A stretch of 64,000 nucleotides of DNA from Glandiceps talaboti. Taxonomy: Eukaryota > Hemichordata > Enteropneusta > Spengelidae. The translations under genes were made by a program, and so were the position numbers. Shown here piece by piece: positions 52,722 through 64,000 of the stretch (the stretch's first letter is position 1; each line of letters begins with the position of its first letter). The notes beneath the pieces were generated by a model. It was not told the DNA's origin, did not search any database, and was given only the letters and a program-made list of their open reading frames with translations. The stretch covers positions 9,262,232 to 9,326,231 of the forward strand of contig NC_135561.1 of the NCBI RefSeq assembly GCF_964340395.1. The letters are read 5' to 3'.

Positions 52722-55700
52722 ATCTTCTGTTGCCCAGCCGTACAACAACTGCCCACTGCTGCATCTACTAGCGGGATGTATAGGATAGGAGTTGCCACGT
52801 ATCTTATTCTAAATGAAATATGGGTGGAGTTATAAATTAATTATGATTTAGTCGGCCAACCCAGCTTGAAAACAAATATGATGAATATTCTAGAAGGCAT
52901 CCAAAGTGATAAGATCATAAGAGATCACAAGTACTTTTTTCAATACAGGGTAGCCTTTATAGACACTACCTAAATTTGACATCTACTAAATATATACAAA
53001 CTAATTCTTTCCACGCTTATGATTATATTAAGACAGTCGATTGGAATAACACTTTACATCTGTGAGGATTAAGACTGTTGATTAGATTAAAACCTCAAAT
53101 CTGACGTATAACTTAGTGGTATTAATGTATTTTGTATGGACCTGCGTCATTATTCTCCTTTGACCTCTTAGTCCTGAGCTAAAAGTTGTTTCAGGCCTTA
53201 TTTTTATCATAATGTTACGGTTGTTTTTTGTCATCTGGACGATTATGTATGCGATCATTGTCGCAACAAATGGTTTTTAGGAAGTGTTTTGAAGAATAAA
53301 TATTTGTAAAGGTAATATAGTGGTAGATTAAAGTTCCTATGAAATATCGATGCAGAATAATTTCAAAGAGCAGAAGGTGGGGGATGAGGTTGAATAAGGA
53401 TGAGTGGAGTGAGGGTTGGCATATCAATAGGAGGAGATTGCAATGAGGTCAACATTTTGGCACTTAATGCATGCATGCATGCATCCATCCAGCCATCCAT
53501 CCATCGATCCATCCATCCATCCATACACAAAGTCAAACATCCATTCATCCATCCATCCATCCATCCATGCACGGTTTCTTTCTTTTCTTTAGTGTGGTTA
53601 CTATTAATGTCAGCTTTGTAATTCAGAGAAACCGTAAATTATAACAAATGTAGACTAAAAAAGACGGTAACAAATCCTTGAATAATAGACATATCTGTTT
53701 ATTGATTGCCTACACTGTCCAATCAAGTATGTTAATATCTGAAATTATCTGTCTGTTTTATTTATCTAATCAATGGATAAGGTAGTATAGTTTTTGACTG
53801 TACAGGTTGTTCATTTGAAATCCTTGAGTACCAAAATAGTAACTGTTGTGTATGGTTTACTAAATGTAGCCTTTAGATTGGATATTGACCAGTATTATCA
53901 AGTGGATGTTTCACTCTTTTTGTCTTTTCATTGTATGTATGTATGTATGTATGTATGTATGTATGTATGTATGTATGTATGTATGTATGTATGTATGTAT
54001 GTATGTGGTTGTCCTACAGCGTTTGATGGGAAAATGAATAAGTATGTATATGCCACAAATATAAATGTACAGATTTGTACATTACACACCCAAATAGAGC
54101 TCATCAGCAAAGACAAAAGTGTAATGGGGAAGTACCACTCCAATCCTGGAGACTCATTTCATAACTTTCAGTCATAATAACTTGGCAATAAACTTTCACA
54201 TAACTTAGCAATAAACTCTAAATTTATTCATGTTTGAAATTCATTATTTTGTGACAGTGTAGCGTTAAGATTCCCACCATTGTTCTTGTCTTTGTACTGT
54301 ATTTGTTGTGAAATTTGGAAAATTGGGCAGTACCGTTGTTGCATGTATTGGTAACGCGAAATAAATCTTGGTTGGTAGCTTTAGAACTTGACAGCTCCCA
54401 TATACTTTAATCAGTATAGTAACGTTACTGAAATGTTGTTTTATTCTATACACATATCAATAACTTTTATATTTTAATATTCAATTCTGACCCTAAAAAA
54501 GTGGCAACAGTCCTTTGAAATAATTACTTTTACCGCGAGTTTTCCGAGTAAGTATGTTATAATTTCTGGTCGCAGATGTTTCAACAATAGCATAATACGG
54601 ACATATAATGTATCTCTCATGGAATATTTGCGTAATTAATTTGATGATGTCGTTTAAAATACTCTGAGCTACTACTTAAAATTATGGTTTGTCTGCTATA
54701 TAGCCTTCAAAAGGTCTTTGCCCTATATCTGAAGCCTTGTGACATTTTTATCTAAAATAAAAACTACTTTATCATCATATGTTTTAGTCGTGATGGTTGT
54801 CATTCTGTTCTAATTGCTGCCAGTTCATTTCCCAGTGTTTAATGTGACCAATAGTTTGGTGGCATTCCCAACGAGACATTCTGTTAACTTTGTTTCATAT
54901 TTTCAAGTAATTGTAGGAGCCCATGAGTTCTTGTTTGGCCACATTTTGTTGACTGCTTCATGTACTATCACCTAATTTTGCCATAATTTTTCATCATTTG
55001 GGGCGCCCTCTCGTGACATTTGTTTTGGGAACTGACTGCGAGATGGTTTTACCAGAATGTGGTATATTTTTCACATGTTATCGTTGTAAAATTCGTGTAC
55101 TTTGAAAGACAAAAGTTTAACATCTGGTATATATTACGCAAATGATCACTTTACGATTATAAACATCCATTATTATGTTTCTGACGATTTATTGAAATTA
55201 GACTGTCGTGTCGTGCTCCGCTCTCACCAGCCGACCGATGTGTGAGGGCGCCTCGTCACGGCGTACCTTACAGACTACATTGAAATAAGAATTACTAAAA
55301 TGGGGATATCGAAATGGCAAACAGTATCAGAATCAGAATCAACTTCATAATTAAACGTGATGAGCCAAAGTAATATGAACACTGTACTTCAGTACAAAAT
55401 AATTCTTTGAAATAGTGTTTGTCTGACGGGAATCGTGCCATGAGCAAACGTCATCAACCACGTTGCTTCGATCAACAGAAATATGTGCTCTGGCTTGCGA
55501 TAATGGCGATAACCATACGATAACAGTAGCTAATAACAAAGTCGAAGAATTGTCCCATGTTTCCTCAAAAGCATTGCCTAATTAGGGCAGCTCATAGGCT
55601 TATCGTGTCGTTCTTGGCCACATAAAAAGCAGACACAGCGAGGTTCACCATGTTGGTAATGCTGCCTCGAAATGGGTCTAGTTGCAGATCATTAACATAA

Positions 55701-56800
55701 TTATGCACTTGCCACTGTACAAAATAAACAACAGTACATACTTTCCCTGCACTCACTGTAGTGAACCATCCATAGTTGACATTTAAATGTAAGTTTAGAG
55801 ACTTTGTCCTTGACGTGTTAGAAGGTATGACAATAATAACAAATCTTTACTAATATTCACATTCCCGAACATATCTATACCTGCACCTTATTTCCACTTA
55901 ATACTACAGCTTAATTTCCCATTTATTAAATAAAGGTTACGATCCAACTTTCAATACACTGTTGTGATATGATATGATATAATATAATAGCAATAAATCA
56001 CCACCGGTACCGGTATGTTATACCTCTTGGTTTTATTCATATCTACTCTCGTTCATGCTCGTGCGAATACGTCGCCAACAGGTTAAACCACCAGAGGGCG
56101 CCAACAGCTTAAAACCATGGATTAAACAAACCTTATAAAGGGTAGTTATTGCTTTAAAAAATTAGAATTGATCATCATAATTAGTATATAGATTTCTTGA
56201 CAGGATATTTTACAGAAACTAGCGACACACATCCTATAAAATAAGATAAAAATGATATCAAGTAAATGTGAAATAAAGCAGATGAAATACAATTCACTCC
56301 AATTTAATGATTCAATTCGTGTAATTGTAATATATTTATCAAATGAATTCAACAACGAATTTAAAACAGAACGTATAAATATACAGAATAAATATAGAAA
56401 TATTTGAATTATGATTAGACTTCTTTCATAAAATTTGCTGACTTTATGGCTGTGAGATAAAGTCATTTGATGTTATATGTATATTGCAATAATACAAAGC
56501 TTCGACAGGGCAAACATTGAAATAAAGGTTTCTAGTAAATATAGTGGGAACACTTTGTGTACAAATCGCTCTTGTGTTCAGATGATGAACGGTAAGTAAA
56601 CACATGGCCTTATGGTGTACCTGATATAAATTGTATGACATCATTTTACATGAATCAATGTGACATGGTGTGACAATGTTGCGTATATAACAATTTGATT
56701 AATATACCAGCATAATTGAGGACTGGTCATCCACACATCCGCCAACTGTTTAGTGATGCTTGAACAATACATTGGTGTCAACTGACGGTTGAAATATAAT
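52722..56800. other. Intergenic spacer of unit 2
   Basis: Paralogous to the unit 1 spacer. It has a TGTA array (about 53932-54005) where unit 1 has none, a shorter CATC array (about 53470-53570), and a segment at about 54830-55190 not seen in unit 1. No gene recognised. Confidence 0.6.
53932..54005. repeat. (TGTA)n microsatellite specific to unit 2
   Basis: About 18 tetranucleotide copies at a position where unit 1 has unrelated short sequence. Confidence 0.95.
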
Positions 56801-56876
56801 CAGTTGTCTAGTAATGCAGGCAATGTTAAGGATTAACATTATCAATGGCTTCGTCTGTGTGCATCTATTCTACTCG

Positions 56877-57269
56877 ATGGAATTTGAAAACAATTTAAAG
56901 TCGATCGGAGAATTTGGAAAATTTCAGAAGACCCAGGTGATCTTCATTTTCCTCGCAATTATCCCATACACCTGGTTTAGTTTCTGTAACACGTTTTACA
57001 GCGAATCTACAGCTCATTATTGTAGAGTGTATGACAACCAAGTCTTTGAGAAGAACTCGACATTGTAGACCTGCACCATTCCTTACGGCATAGACGACGA
57101 CGTGCAAGAATGGGACCCATGCGCAAGGTATGATGTGAAGGTTCCTGAAATGCCCATTTCCAACGGTGTTGTTGAATGTGCGTATGGGAAACGTACTGTT
57201 GACTGTGATACTGGATGGGTATATGATAGATCTACATTTACGAATACACAGATAATGGAGGAAGGATGA
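56877..57269 (+). pseudogene. SLC22-type transporter first-exon pseudogene, copy 2
   Basis: Reads MEFENNLKSIGEFGKFQKTQ, a first membrane helix (VIFIFLAIIPYTWFSF), then after one in-frame TAG (57066-57068) continues TCTIPYGIDDDVQEWDPCAR and VDCDTGWVYDRSTFTNTQIM before a stop. This is the N-terminal exon of an SLC22 organic cation/anion transporter (MEF..L..iGefG..Q; W..C..Y; C..GW.YD.s.F.sT). No later SLC22 exon follows. Confidence 0.8.
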
Positions 57270-57321
57270 AAAACCAACAACGAACGTAAAAAGTAATCTG
57301 AGGATATGCCACATAATACCA

Positions 57322-57352
57322 GGGACGTATAAACTGTTTATACGTCCCTGAT
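57322..57352. mobile_element. 31-bp perfect palindrome insertion
   Basis: CAGGGACGTATAAAC and its exact reverse complement flank a single T. The insertion is absent from the matching position in unit 1 (near 36535) and is flanked here by ATAATAC on both sides. It looks like two fused transposon ends with a 7-bp target duplication; the CAGGG start resembles hAT ends. Confidence 0.8.
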
Positions 57353-57627
57353 AATACACCGTGACGTTGAAAGATGTGAATTTACCAAATGAAATGACAG
57401 AAAGAAAATTAATGAAAATCTGGCAGGTAAATTAAACAATTTCTGCTCATCTCTGAGTCAGAGGGAGTTTGATTTACACAGTCTCATAAGCACACACCTT
57501 TCTTGGTCTAAGAAAGTCTCCTTCACTGATCGAGAAGTATGCAAAACAGAGCTACTTTGAGATCAAAACTATTTCAGTAACACTGATCATCAAAATAACC
57601 GTAAAAACAAGTCTTATCTTTCTAACA

Positions 57628-58395
57628 GGGAACCAGTTTTCATCTCATCAAACCAAATTAATGAGAGCAGAGAGGACCAAAGCTTCAGCGGAGGTAGTAC
57701 TTGTCGGAAACGATTGCGACAAAAAATTTAACGTGGTGAGGGGCACCCACTACAGCTACGCCCCAGCAGCCGCCGCTGGTGAAGGAGACTGCATGATAAA
57801 CACTGGAGGTAATAACATGGTTGGGGCGATAAATATGCCTTCCTACAAAAAACGCGGAAGTAAGTGGTTATCGTTCTTTCTGTTGGAATTGACTTAGACG
57901 TTTACATATCTATTTTGATTTATTTTATATAATTTTACTATGTTGAAAAATTCATGATGGGAATGACACGACAGTCTTTAAATATTTCTTGACATGGAAT
58001 TGAATAAAGTGTGTGAGTGTGTGCGCCTGTGTGATTTTGAGGTGTAGCACATCTTTGATAGATTTGTAATTACAGTTGAATGTAAACGACCATATAAAGT
58101 AATACGCGTCTTTCTCTCTTTTTTTTCATAGACTTGTGGACAATGTGTTGAAATGCTAGGTCCTGATCGATGGTGACATCATTTACATGCAGATAGTTGA
58201 TACCTGCCCAGAATGTCGCCCGGGAGATATTGATCTCAGCGAAGAAGCCTTTGAACATTTGGCACCACTCGTAGCGGGAAGAATCGATATAGAAATGAGT
58301 GTCCAGTTGTAGGCAACTTAGAGTATTGATTCAAAGATGGTATCTCTAAATATTGGTTTGCAATTCAAGTTCTTAACCAAGCGACATGAAGATAG
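57628..58395 (+). pseudogene. Expansin pseudogene, copy of expansin B
   Basis: Near-identical to 36821-37856 but broken. A GAA-to-TAA change follows RLRQKI, one G is inserted just after, short indels lie in the beta-barrel exon (near 58170 and 58290), a stop replaces a residue before the CBM63 start (near 58326), and most of the CBM63 domain is deleted (58375 joins the C-terminal end). The donor, acceptor and 3' flank are still recognisable. Confidence 0.9.
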
Positions 58396-58718
58396 AAAAA
58401 GGACTTGGACAGTGATGTTGACATTTGTCATTTAATAATGTTCTCTTGGAATATAGAACACACGCATTGCAATGTATGTTATAACAATACTATAACTGCT
58501 TTCGCAAAAGTAACTAGAGTAATAAATCATGATTGCAAATATACTGAGCATCTTTTCACTTTTAATATGTCTTCTCATCACACCTGGTAGAAAACCTGGA
58601 ACTTAGAGTTAGGGACCATTGATACTTTGAAAATCGACATTAAAACATTAAATTTATCTCTTTTTCTTAGTGAATTAACATCCTCTATAATTTGTATTGT
58701 TTGCAGATATTCATTCGA

Positions 58719-58738
58719 TCAGTCAGTCAGTCAGTCAT

Positions 58739-58789
<51 letters not shown>

Positions 58790-58880
58790 GCCTGTCTGTG
58801 TACTACTATGTATGTATGTATGTATGTATGTATGTATGTATGTATGTATGTATGTATGTATGTATGTATGTATGTATGTA
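58719..58880. repeat. Compound (TCAG)(TCTG)(TGTA) microsatellite, unit 3
   Basis: Homologue of 38171-38330, but its TGTA array runs straight into the shared atggggtcgtataaaa block without a retroelement. Confidence 0.95.
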
Positions 58881-59444
58881 TTATGGGGTCGTATAAAATC
58901 TATAACGGTGTCACAACAACAAAATGACCCTATGCCAAACAAGTACAGATATGTGCTAATATTGTAACTGACTACTGCTGTTACCTTGAGCAGAGTATAT
59001 ATAAAAACCAAATCGCATCTACAACAAAGTGAACGTCATAAAACTAAATAAAAAAATATGTGTGACAAGATTATGAAAATGGAATGCTGTTTATCGAATT
59101 GCACGCCATTGAAAAGAATTAAGCATACATGTATTTGGTACCAAAAGGATTGGACAATGATCGACTTGCATCACATGTAGCATACACAATCTCTCAAAAG
59201 AAATTCTCTATCATCGCTAACTACTCCATGTTTTGGTAAGGACAGATTTATTAGACAGGATTCAATGATAATACAAAGTCGATCGCCTCTAATTTTGTGA
59301 AAGGTGCTGCGAAAGTGGAACAGCATCAAAAAGAAGGCGATATAGAAGTAATAGCTAAGACAACATTTGAAGTGATAACGGTTATTAATGTATCAGTGTA
59401 TTTGCGTTCAATCATGTCCACGAAAACTGAAAAAGTCGTCATCA

Positions 59445-62285
59445 TCAGGGAAAGTCCTGTGTCCAATCTTTATGGTCACCAAGCCTTCCTTCGATGTATC
59501 CAGAATCACAACAGAAGCTATAGGTCTGCGGTGGGACTTCTGTCTTCAGCCAACATTGACCGTATGAATCAGACCGTTTGTCGAAAGTCCAGGATAGGCA
59601 GTCTGAGCTCTCATGACAAGATTGACAACAGGCCTCGGGATTTTCGACCACATTGTACAGCCCGTTATTTAGGTCGCTACCTTTACGATCAATGTTCCGT
59701 TCCATGGTACAGACGTCGGCGGCTGGTTCCGGTTGGGGCGCTTCTGAAGTATTAAATGCACATAGCAATGATGGGTTTTGGGATGTGTTCGTAAGACTAA
59801 GTAGTAATAGTTTGAAATCATGGACAATTATTTAATAGTATCTAAATGTTATGTTGTGTTGTGTTGTGTTGTGTTGTGTTGTGTTGCGTTGTGCTGTGTT
59901 GTGTATGTATGATGGAGACATTCACATTTTCAATAAGAGAACTGAAGAAAACATTCCAAGAAGTGTATGAACACTGGATTGATCAAATGAAGGAACCATT
60001 CATATGATAGATTGATAGGATTCATTGATCGATGAATGAATGAATCTATATTTAAGAATAAATTAACGACTGACAACTTGTCTATAAATTGTACATTTCA
60101 AATGAATAACAAACCTCAAGAACAGCAGTTTCATTTTAACATTAAATAGTGGAATATTGGAATGAGTGAATACATGAATTAATCAAATATTGACTGACTG
60201 ACTGACTGACTGACTGACTGTTATTGCTGGTAGATTATGTAATTCACCTGTTCCTATCAACGTGTAACTTATTTGCTTAATAAATTCATAAACTGTTAAA
60301 TATTTTAAGTAATACAACTCACCATATTGACAAATAAAATTGAAATTGTCCTTACAGTTCTGATCATTCCATTGGTAGTTATGATACCTATATCGCAAAA
60401 CAAACAAACAAAGAAATACAAACTGCCTAAATCTTTCATTAAAGTTATGTTATTATGATTTTCATCCCATACAGCTAAGATAACTTTTTATGCAACGTTA
60501 TGATATATACCGTTTCAATCGTTATTCAAATATGCCTTTGGTCGGTCAGACAATTAAACTTGACTTTGAAGGTGATGGAGATACTTCAGCTTTAATATTA
60601 CAATATCAATCTGAGTTGTATTTGTAGTATCCACAAATAAACATTCAACCACCAAGTGGTCCTAATGACTTAAACATCCACATACCACCTCCTCATCAAT
60701 CATTATACGCATCCACATAAAAGACTTTACAGTATTGATACAAAAACAACAGCGGGTCCATCCGATGTAGGTTCGTTTATGTTAGCTATATCACTGTATG
60801 TCCCTAACAGTTGACATAATATCATCGTATACGAGGAATATGCAGAACACTTGGAGAATACCCCCACATTTTTCTAAACAAACAAACAAACAAACAAACA
60901 AACAATCGCAAATGTCGAGTTGTGTAGGCTCAAACTTATTTTCATACCAATGCATTGTCGAAACATTCAAGTACTCAACTGTTTGTAAGATCTCTCTTCC
61001 AAGCTTGACAGCGTGCATATCTACAAATACATATTCACAGTGTCGATGGACTCCGTGATTTTCAAGAACAAAATATCAAAATGTTGCTCACCACAACAGC
61101 ATTGCACAGTCTTCATCAATACCATTATCATTAAAGCCACCACTGTTGGGTTCATCAGGACCCCATGCAGTAAAGGTCAAAGGTAATTTGTTACTATACA
61201 CCCAGGCACCCTCCTTGGATTTATCCCTTGCATCTATCCAATAACCTATAATATGAAAAATAACGTTATACGGCTTCCATTTAATATTACATTTCAACAA
61301 ATATTTGAGATTTTAAACCTTAGATATTCACTAATGTTATAAACTATAGTTATATATAGCTATATATGTATAGCTCTCGAATGTGCAAAAACCTTAAGAC
61401 AGAAAATAAATGGAAATTCTCTACGCGGTCATGAACACGACCTCTTGATAAAATCATGTCAATGCAACACCTCTGAGTGTGAACATGCGAGTTAGGAATA
61501 TTATACTTAATTCCAAAAATGTTTTCTCACCAACTCTACTTTACCACAAATGCACAACTGAAGTCACATTATTAACTGTATAGTGACTTTTCATTGCTTA
61601 AGTTTATTTCATTCTTCAAATATTTTTATTTTATATTTTATTTAAATATAGGCTCATGTGATTTTACATAATTAATGGATATGTAAGGATTAAATTCCAA
61701 ACATTTGTTGAAAAGAAATAATATGCAATGTAAGTTGTAATATTTTAGAATGCAATATGCAAAGAACACAACCTCTTGATACACTTTTATCAAAGACAAA
61801 TGAAAAATCAAGAATGAAAATGGATTAGGGAACGATAACAAAAAATGGGATAATAAAGTAAGTATAAAAATCATCAACAAAGAAACAAAGAAAGACGCAA
61901 GACTCATGAAACTAAGGAATAAAAAAGTTGCGCATAACTTAAAAAAGTCAGTGATTCCTTTTTACACACATAAATAAGGGGTTTGTCCAATGATTATACA
62001 CATAGAATGACATAAACATATAACGACATAAGTATAGAATGACATAAACATAGAACGACATAAACATAATATAAAAAGAACATCAAGAACTGAGAACAGG
62101 AATTGTACATAATAATGACGAACCTCTGCCTGGAATAGACATGCTCAGAATGAAAGCGACAATTGCATCATTGGTTTCACTGTCCTTAATTTGGGCTAGA
62201 TGACCATCATCTTGACGGCAGTGTCTCTTAGCGTCAATCCATGTTTTCGTCTCATGTACAAATTCATAATGAACGCCATTGTAGT
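59445..62285 (-). CDS. C-type lectin-PAN/apple protein (5' end not found)
   Basis: Exons are 62285-62124, 61245-61092, 60387-60323 and 59743-59445, all in phase. The first three encode one C-type lectin domain: W-DAKRHCRQDDGHLAQI, then GYWIDARD, WGPDEPNSGG, CAML, QWNDQNC and FICQY. The four conserved cysteines are present. EPN plus WND is the calcium site of mannose-type C-type lectins. The last exon is the third PAN paralogue (CC, C, C, CWLK, CCDSG), joined in phase 1 after ICQY. Upstream exons, including a signal peptide, were not recognised in the window. Likely a secreted, calcium-dependent sugar-binding protein. Confidence 0.85.
59848..59903. repeat. (TTGTG)n array, unit 3
   Basis: Short homologue of the pentanucleotide arrays in units 1 and 2, again just upstream of the PAN acceptor on the minus strand. 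Confidence 0.9.
60190..60220. repeat. (TGAC)n microsatellite at the unit 3 edge
   Basis: Followed by about 14 bases shared with unit 1 (ttattgctggtaga), after which homology ends. It lies in the intron between the PAN and last lectin exons. Confidence 0.9.
60880..60903. repeat. (AAAC)n microsatellite
   Basis: Six to seven copies of the tetranucleotide in an intron of the C-type lectin-PAN gene. Confidence 0.9.
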
Positions 62286-62369
62286 CTGAAACACAAAATA
62301 TGAACACATCTTTTTCAGTGAAAATGTTTTAAACTGACGAAAGATGCGGTTTCATTTCAATTCATCTTA

Positions 62370-63390
62370 TGTGCGTATCATAATGTACACAGTTGTCGTC
62401 TGAATTATAAAATGTGCAATAGGTACATATTTCTCATTGATTTTTGTTTAAACTGTAATATCATGTCCTTCCATGTTTTCAACTCATGTACACATTCGCC
62501 ATTGTCATCTGAATTACAAAGTTAAACACGTATTTCTGACTGAATTTCGTTTAAACTGAAGTATAATGTCCATCTATGTTTTCAACTCTCATTCATAATG
62601 GACGCTGTTGTCGTCTGAACTGCAAAAGTAAATACGTATTTCTGATTGAAAAAAATCAAACTGAAGTATCATGTCTACCCATGTTTTCAACTCATGTACA
62701 CATTCATAAAGTACGCTGTTGTCGTCGTCTGAATTACAAAAGACAGCCCGTGATTGAAATTCTTTAAACTGCAGTGATGTCACTCTTTGATCTCCGCACC
62801 TAGCTGACACATCATGTAACTATATTAGAATCACTCTCATATCTCCACTTGTACACGGGATCACTTGGACCTTAGGTAATTAGCTAGCAGACATCACACA
62901 GACACAGATTCATGTTCAAACCAAAGTATACACCAGAACCATAGCAAAGCACTTAGCCTCTGCTCCGTTCATACGACTCCATGGAAGAGTCTCCTGGCTT
63001 CTGTTCTAAGTGTAAACTATCTTTTATTTTCATTAATGTCCAAATTTACATATAGCATGTGTATGGCTGAATAATCAATACAAACCATATTAAGTCTTGA
63101 GGAGGAGTTGCTATGCCCGAATGACTATTCCCAATAACATTGACAAATGATCAATAGGGATTCTAATTTTGTGTGAAATGTATCTTGTTGTCTTACAGAC
63201 TTACGTATGCTCTTGTTGTCTTCCTTGAGAAAGTCTATTGACATTTCAGTTGAAGTCGAGCATAATATAGTCAAAATATGAAATTTACTAAATTTATGAA
63301 TATGTTATATGTAACAGTATCACGTCCACCCATGTTTTAAACTCCTGTACACATTCATAATGGACGCCGTTGTCGTCTGAACGACAAAAG
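62370..63390 (-). repeat. Degenerate partial copies of the first lectin exon
   Basis: At about 62380-62415, 62470-62512, 62570-62612, 62670-62738 and 63310-63378 the minus strand repeats the start of exon 62285-62124 including its acceptor (ttcag|a-cgacaa). Translations resemble DDNSVHYE and ECVHELKTWVD. Each copy stops after about 20 codons or fewer and runs into non-coding sequence, and none includes the HCRQ cysteine. Confidence 0.75.
62740..63300. other. No supported gene
   Basis: Spacer between partial lectin-exon copies; nothing recognisable. Confidence 0.4.
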
Positions 63391-63399
63391 TACAAGACG

Positions 63400-64000
63400 G
63401 ACCTCATATAAAAATCAATGTTGACATTGAAATTGAATACTTTAGGAAATATTACCCATTCATCGTAAAATGAGTGACTATTTCTAAATTTAATGTTTCC
63501 AATTCAGGTTTGTTGTCATTATTTCATGGTAGTCAATAAAGTTAAATACCGGTAATAACACCCATTACCGACAAAACAGTGGTAGACAGTTTATCAGTAA
63601 TCATTATTAATTAAAATAACTTTAATACCTAGATATTGTATTGAAATATAACTTGACTTCCTGTTAATATGTTTATTTAGTCATCAAGTTATCCAGGCTT
63701 ATTCAAACATTTACTTGATCACATTTCGAACACATTACGCCTGCACAGACTCATGATGAAATGTTCAATTACTTTTTGTGCCTGCAACTGTGCGCCATGT
63801 TGAATTACATGAGGTGTTTCCTACAAATATGGACACTCCAATAACATGTTTAGACTAAGCAAGCAAGGATAACTATACTTCTTTTGAGATTCTCTGCAGT
63901 TAAAAATGTGAAATTTCCAACCTGGAAAGAACTTGCATATCAACTAGTGCACCCAATAAAACTCATAAAATACAAAAAAGTGTAACTATTCGTTTAACTA
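63400..64000. other. No supported gene at the right edge
   Basis: AT-rich sequence with no exon-like frame. The missing 5' exons of the C-type lectin-PAN gene may lie beyond the window. Confidence 0.4.

Larger units (their letters stand above)
56700..60232. repeat. Partial tandem duplication unit 3
   Basis: SLC22 fragment, expansin pseudogene, compound microsatellite and PAN exon. Homology ends a few bases after the TGAC array (60190-60220), where the C-type lectin exons begin. Confidence 0.85.

Noticed and set aside
59297-59755. 152-aa plus-strand frame opposite the third PAN exon
   Set aside because: Antisense of a conserved coding exon; equivalent antisense frames occur opposite the other two PAN exons.

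Overview
This is metazoan nuclear DNA. It is AT-rich, with split genes using GT-AG introns, many tetranucleotide microsatellites, MITE-like inverted repeats and degenerate retroelements. The mix of secreted lectin-type domains (tectonin propeller, C-type lectin, PAN/apple), animal expansins and a piggyBac transposase suggests a marine invertebrate such as an amphioxus, hemichordate or lophotrochozoan. The species cannot be fixed from the sequence. Gene models were built by hand from splice phases; every multi-exon model below closes in frame across all its junctions.

Left part (1-17 kb): gene-poor DNA with a 64-bp tandem array and a long GA tract, then a 13-exon minus-strand gene (15251 to 5000, 707 aa, histidine-rich centre, family not recognised). 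Its last intron carries a 52-bp minisatellite whose unit copies the 3' splice site of the last exon. Its first exon lies between two ~260-bp inverted repeats.

Middle (17-30 kb): an apparently intact two-exon piggyBac-like transposase on the minus strand (23768 to 18988, 601 aa, all three catalytic Asp present), a 5'-truncated LINE, and several MITEs, one family flanked by TTAA.

Right part (30-64 kb): a tandemly duplicated accessory locus. On the plus strand are expansin A (complete, 3 exons, 268 aa), expansin B (its first exon not found) and an expansin pseudogene, along with two decayed SLC22-type first exons. On the minus strand are three paralogous PAN/apple exons, each the last exon of a different gene: tectonin propeller + linker + PAN; signal peptide + 22-bp micro-exon + PAN; and C-type lectin + PAN. 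All junctions into the PAN exon are phase 1, so it behaves as a portable 3' domain. The repeat unit is, in order, SLC22 fragment - expansin - PAN exon - (tectonin) - signal-peptide exon - spacer, and it occurs about 2.3 times between 36.5 and 60.2 kb. Many differences between units begin or end at TGTA, TGAC or TCTG microsatellites, one of which holds a Penelope-like (GIY-YIG) retroelement remnant.

Together the expansins (wall-polysaccharide binding and loosening) and the secreted lectin/PAN proteins suggest a locus for handling microbial or algal surfaces; this functional link is inference.
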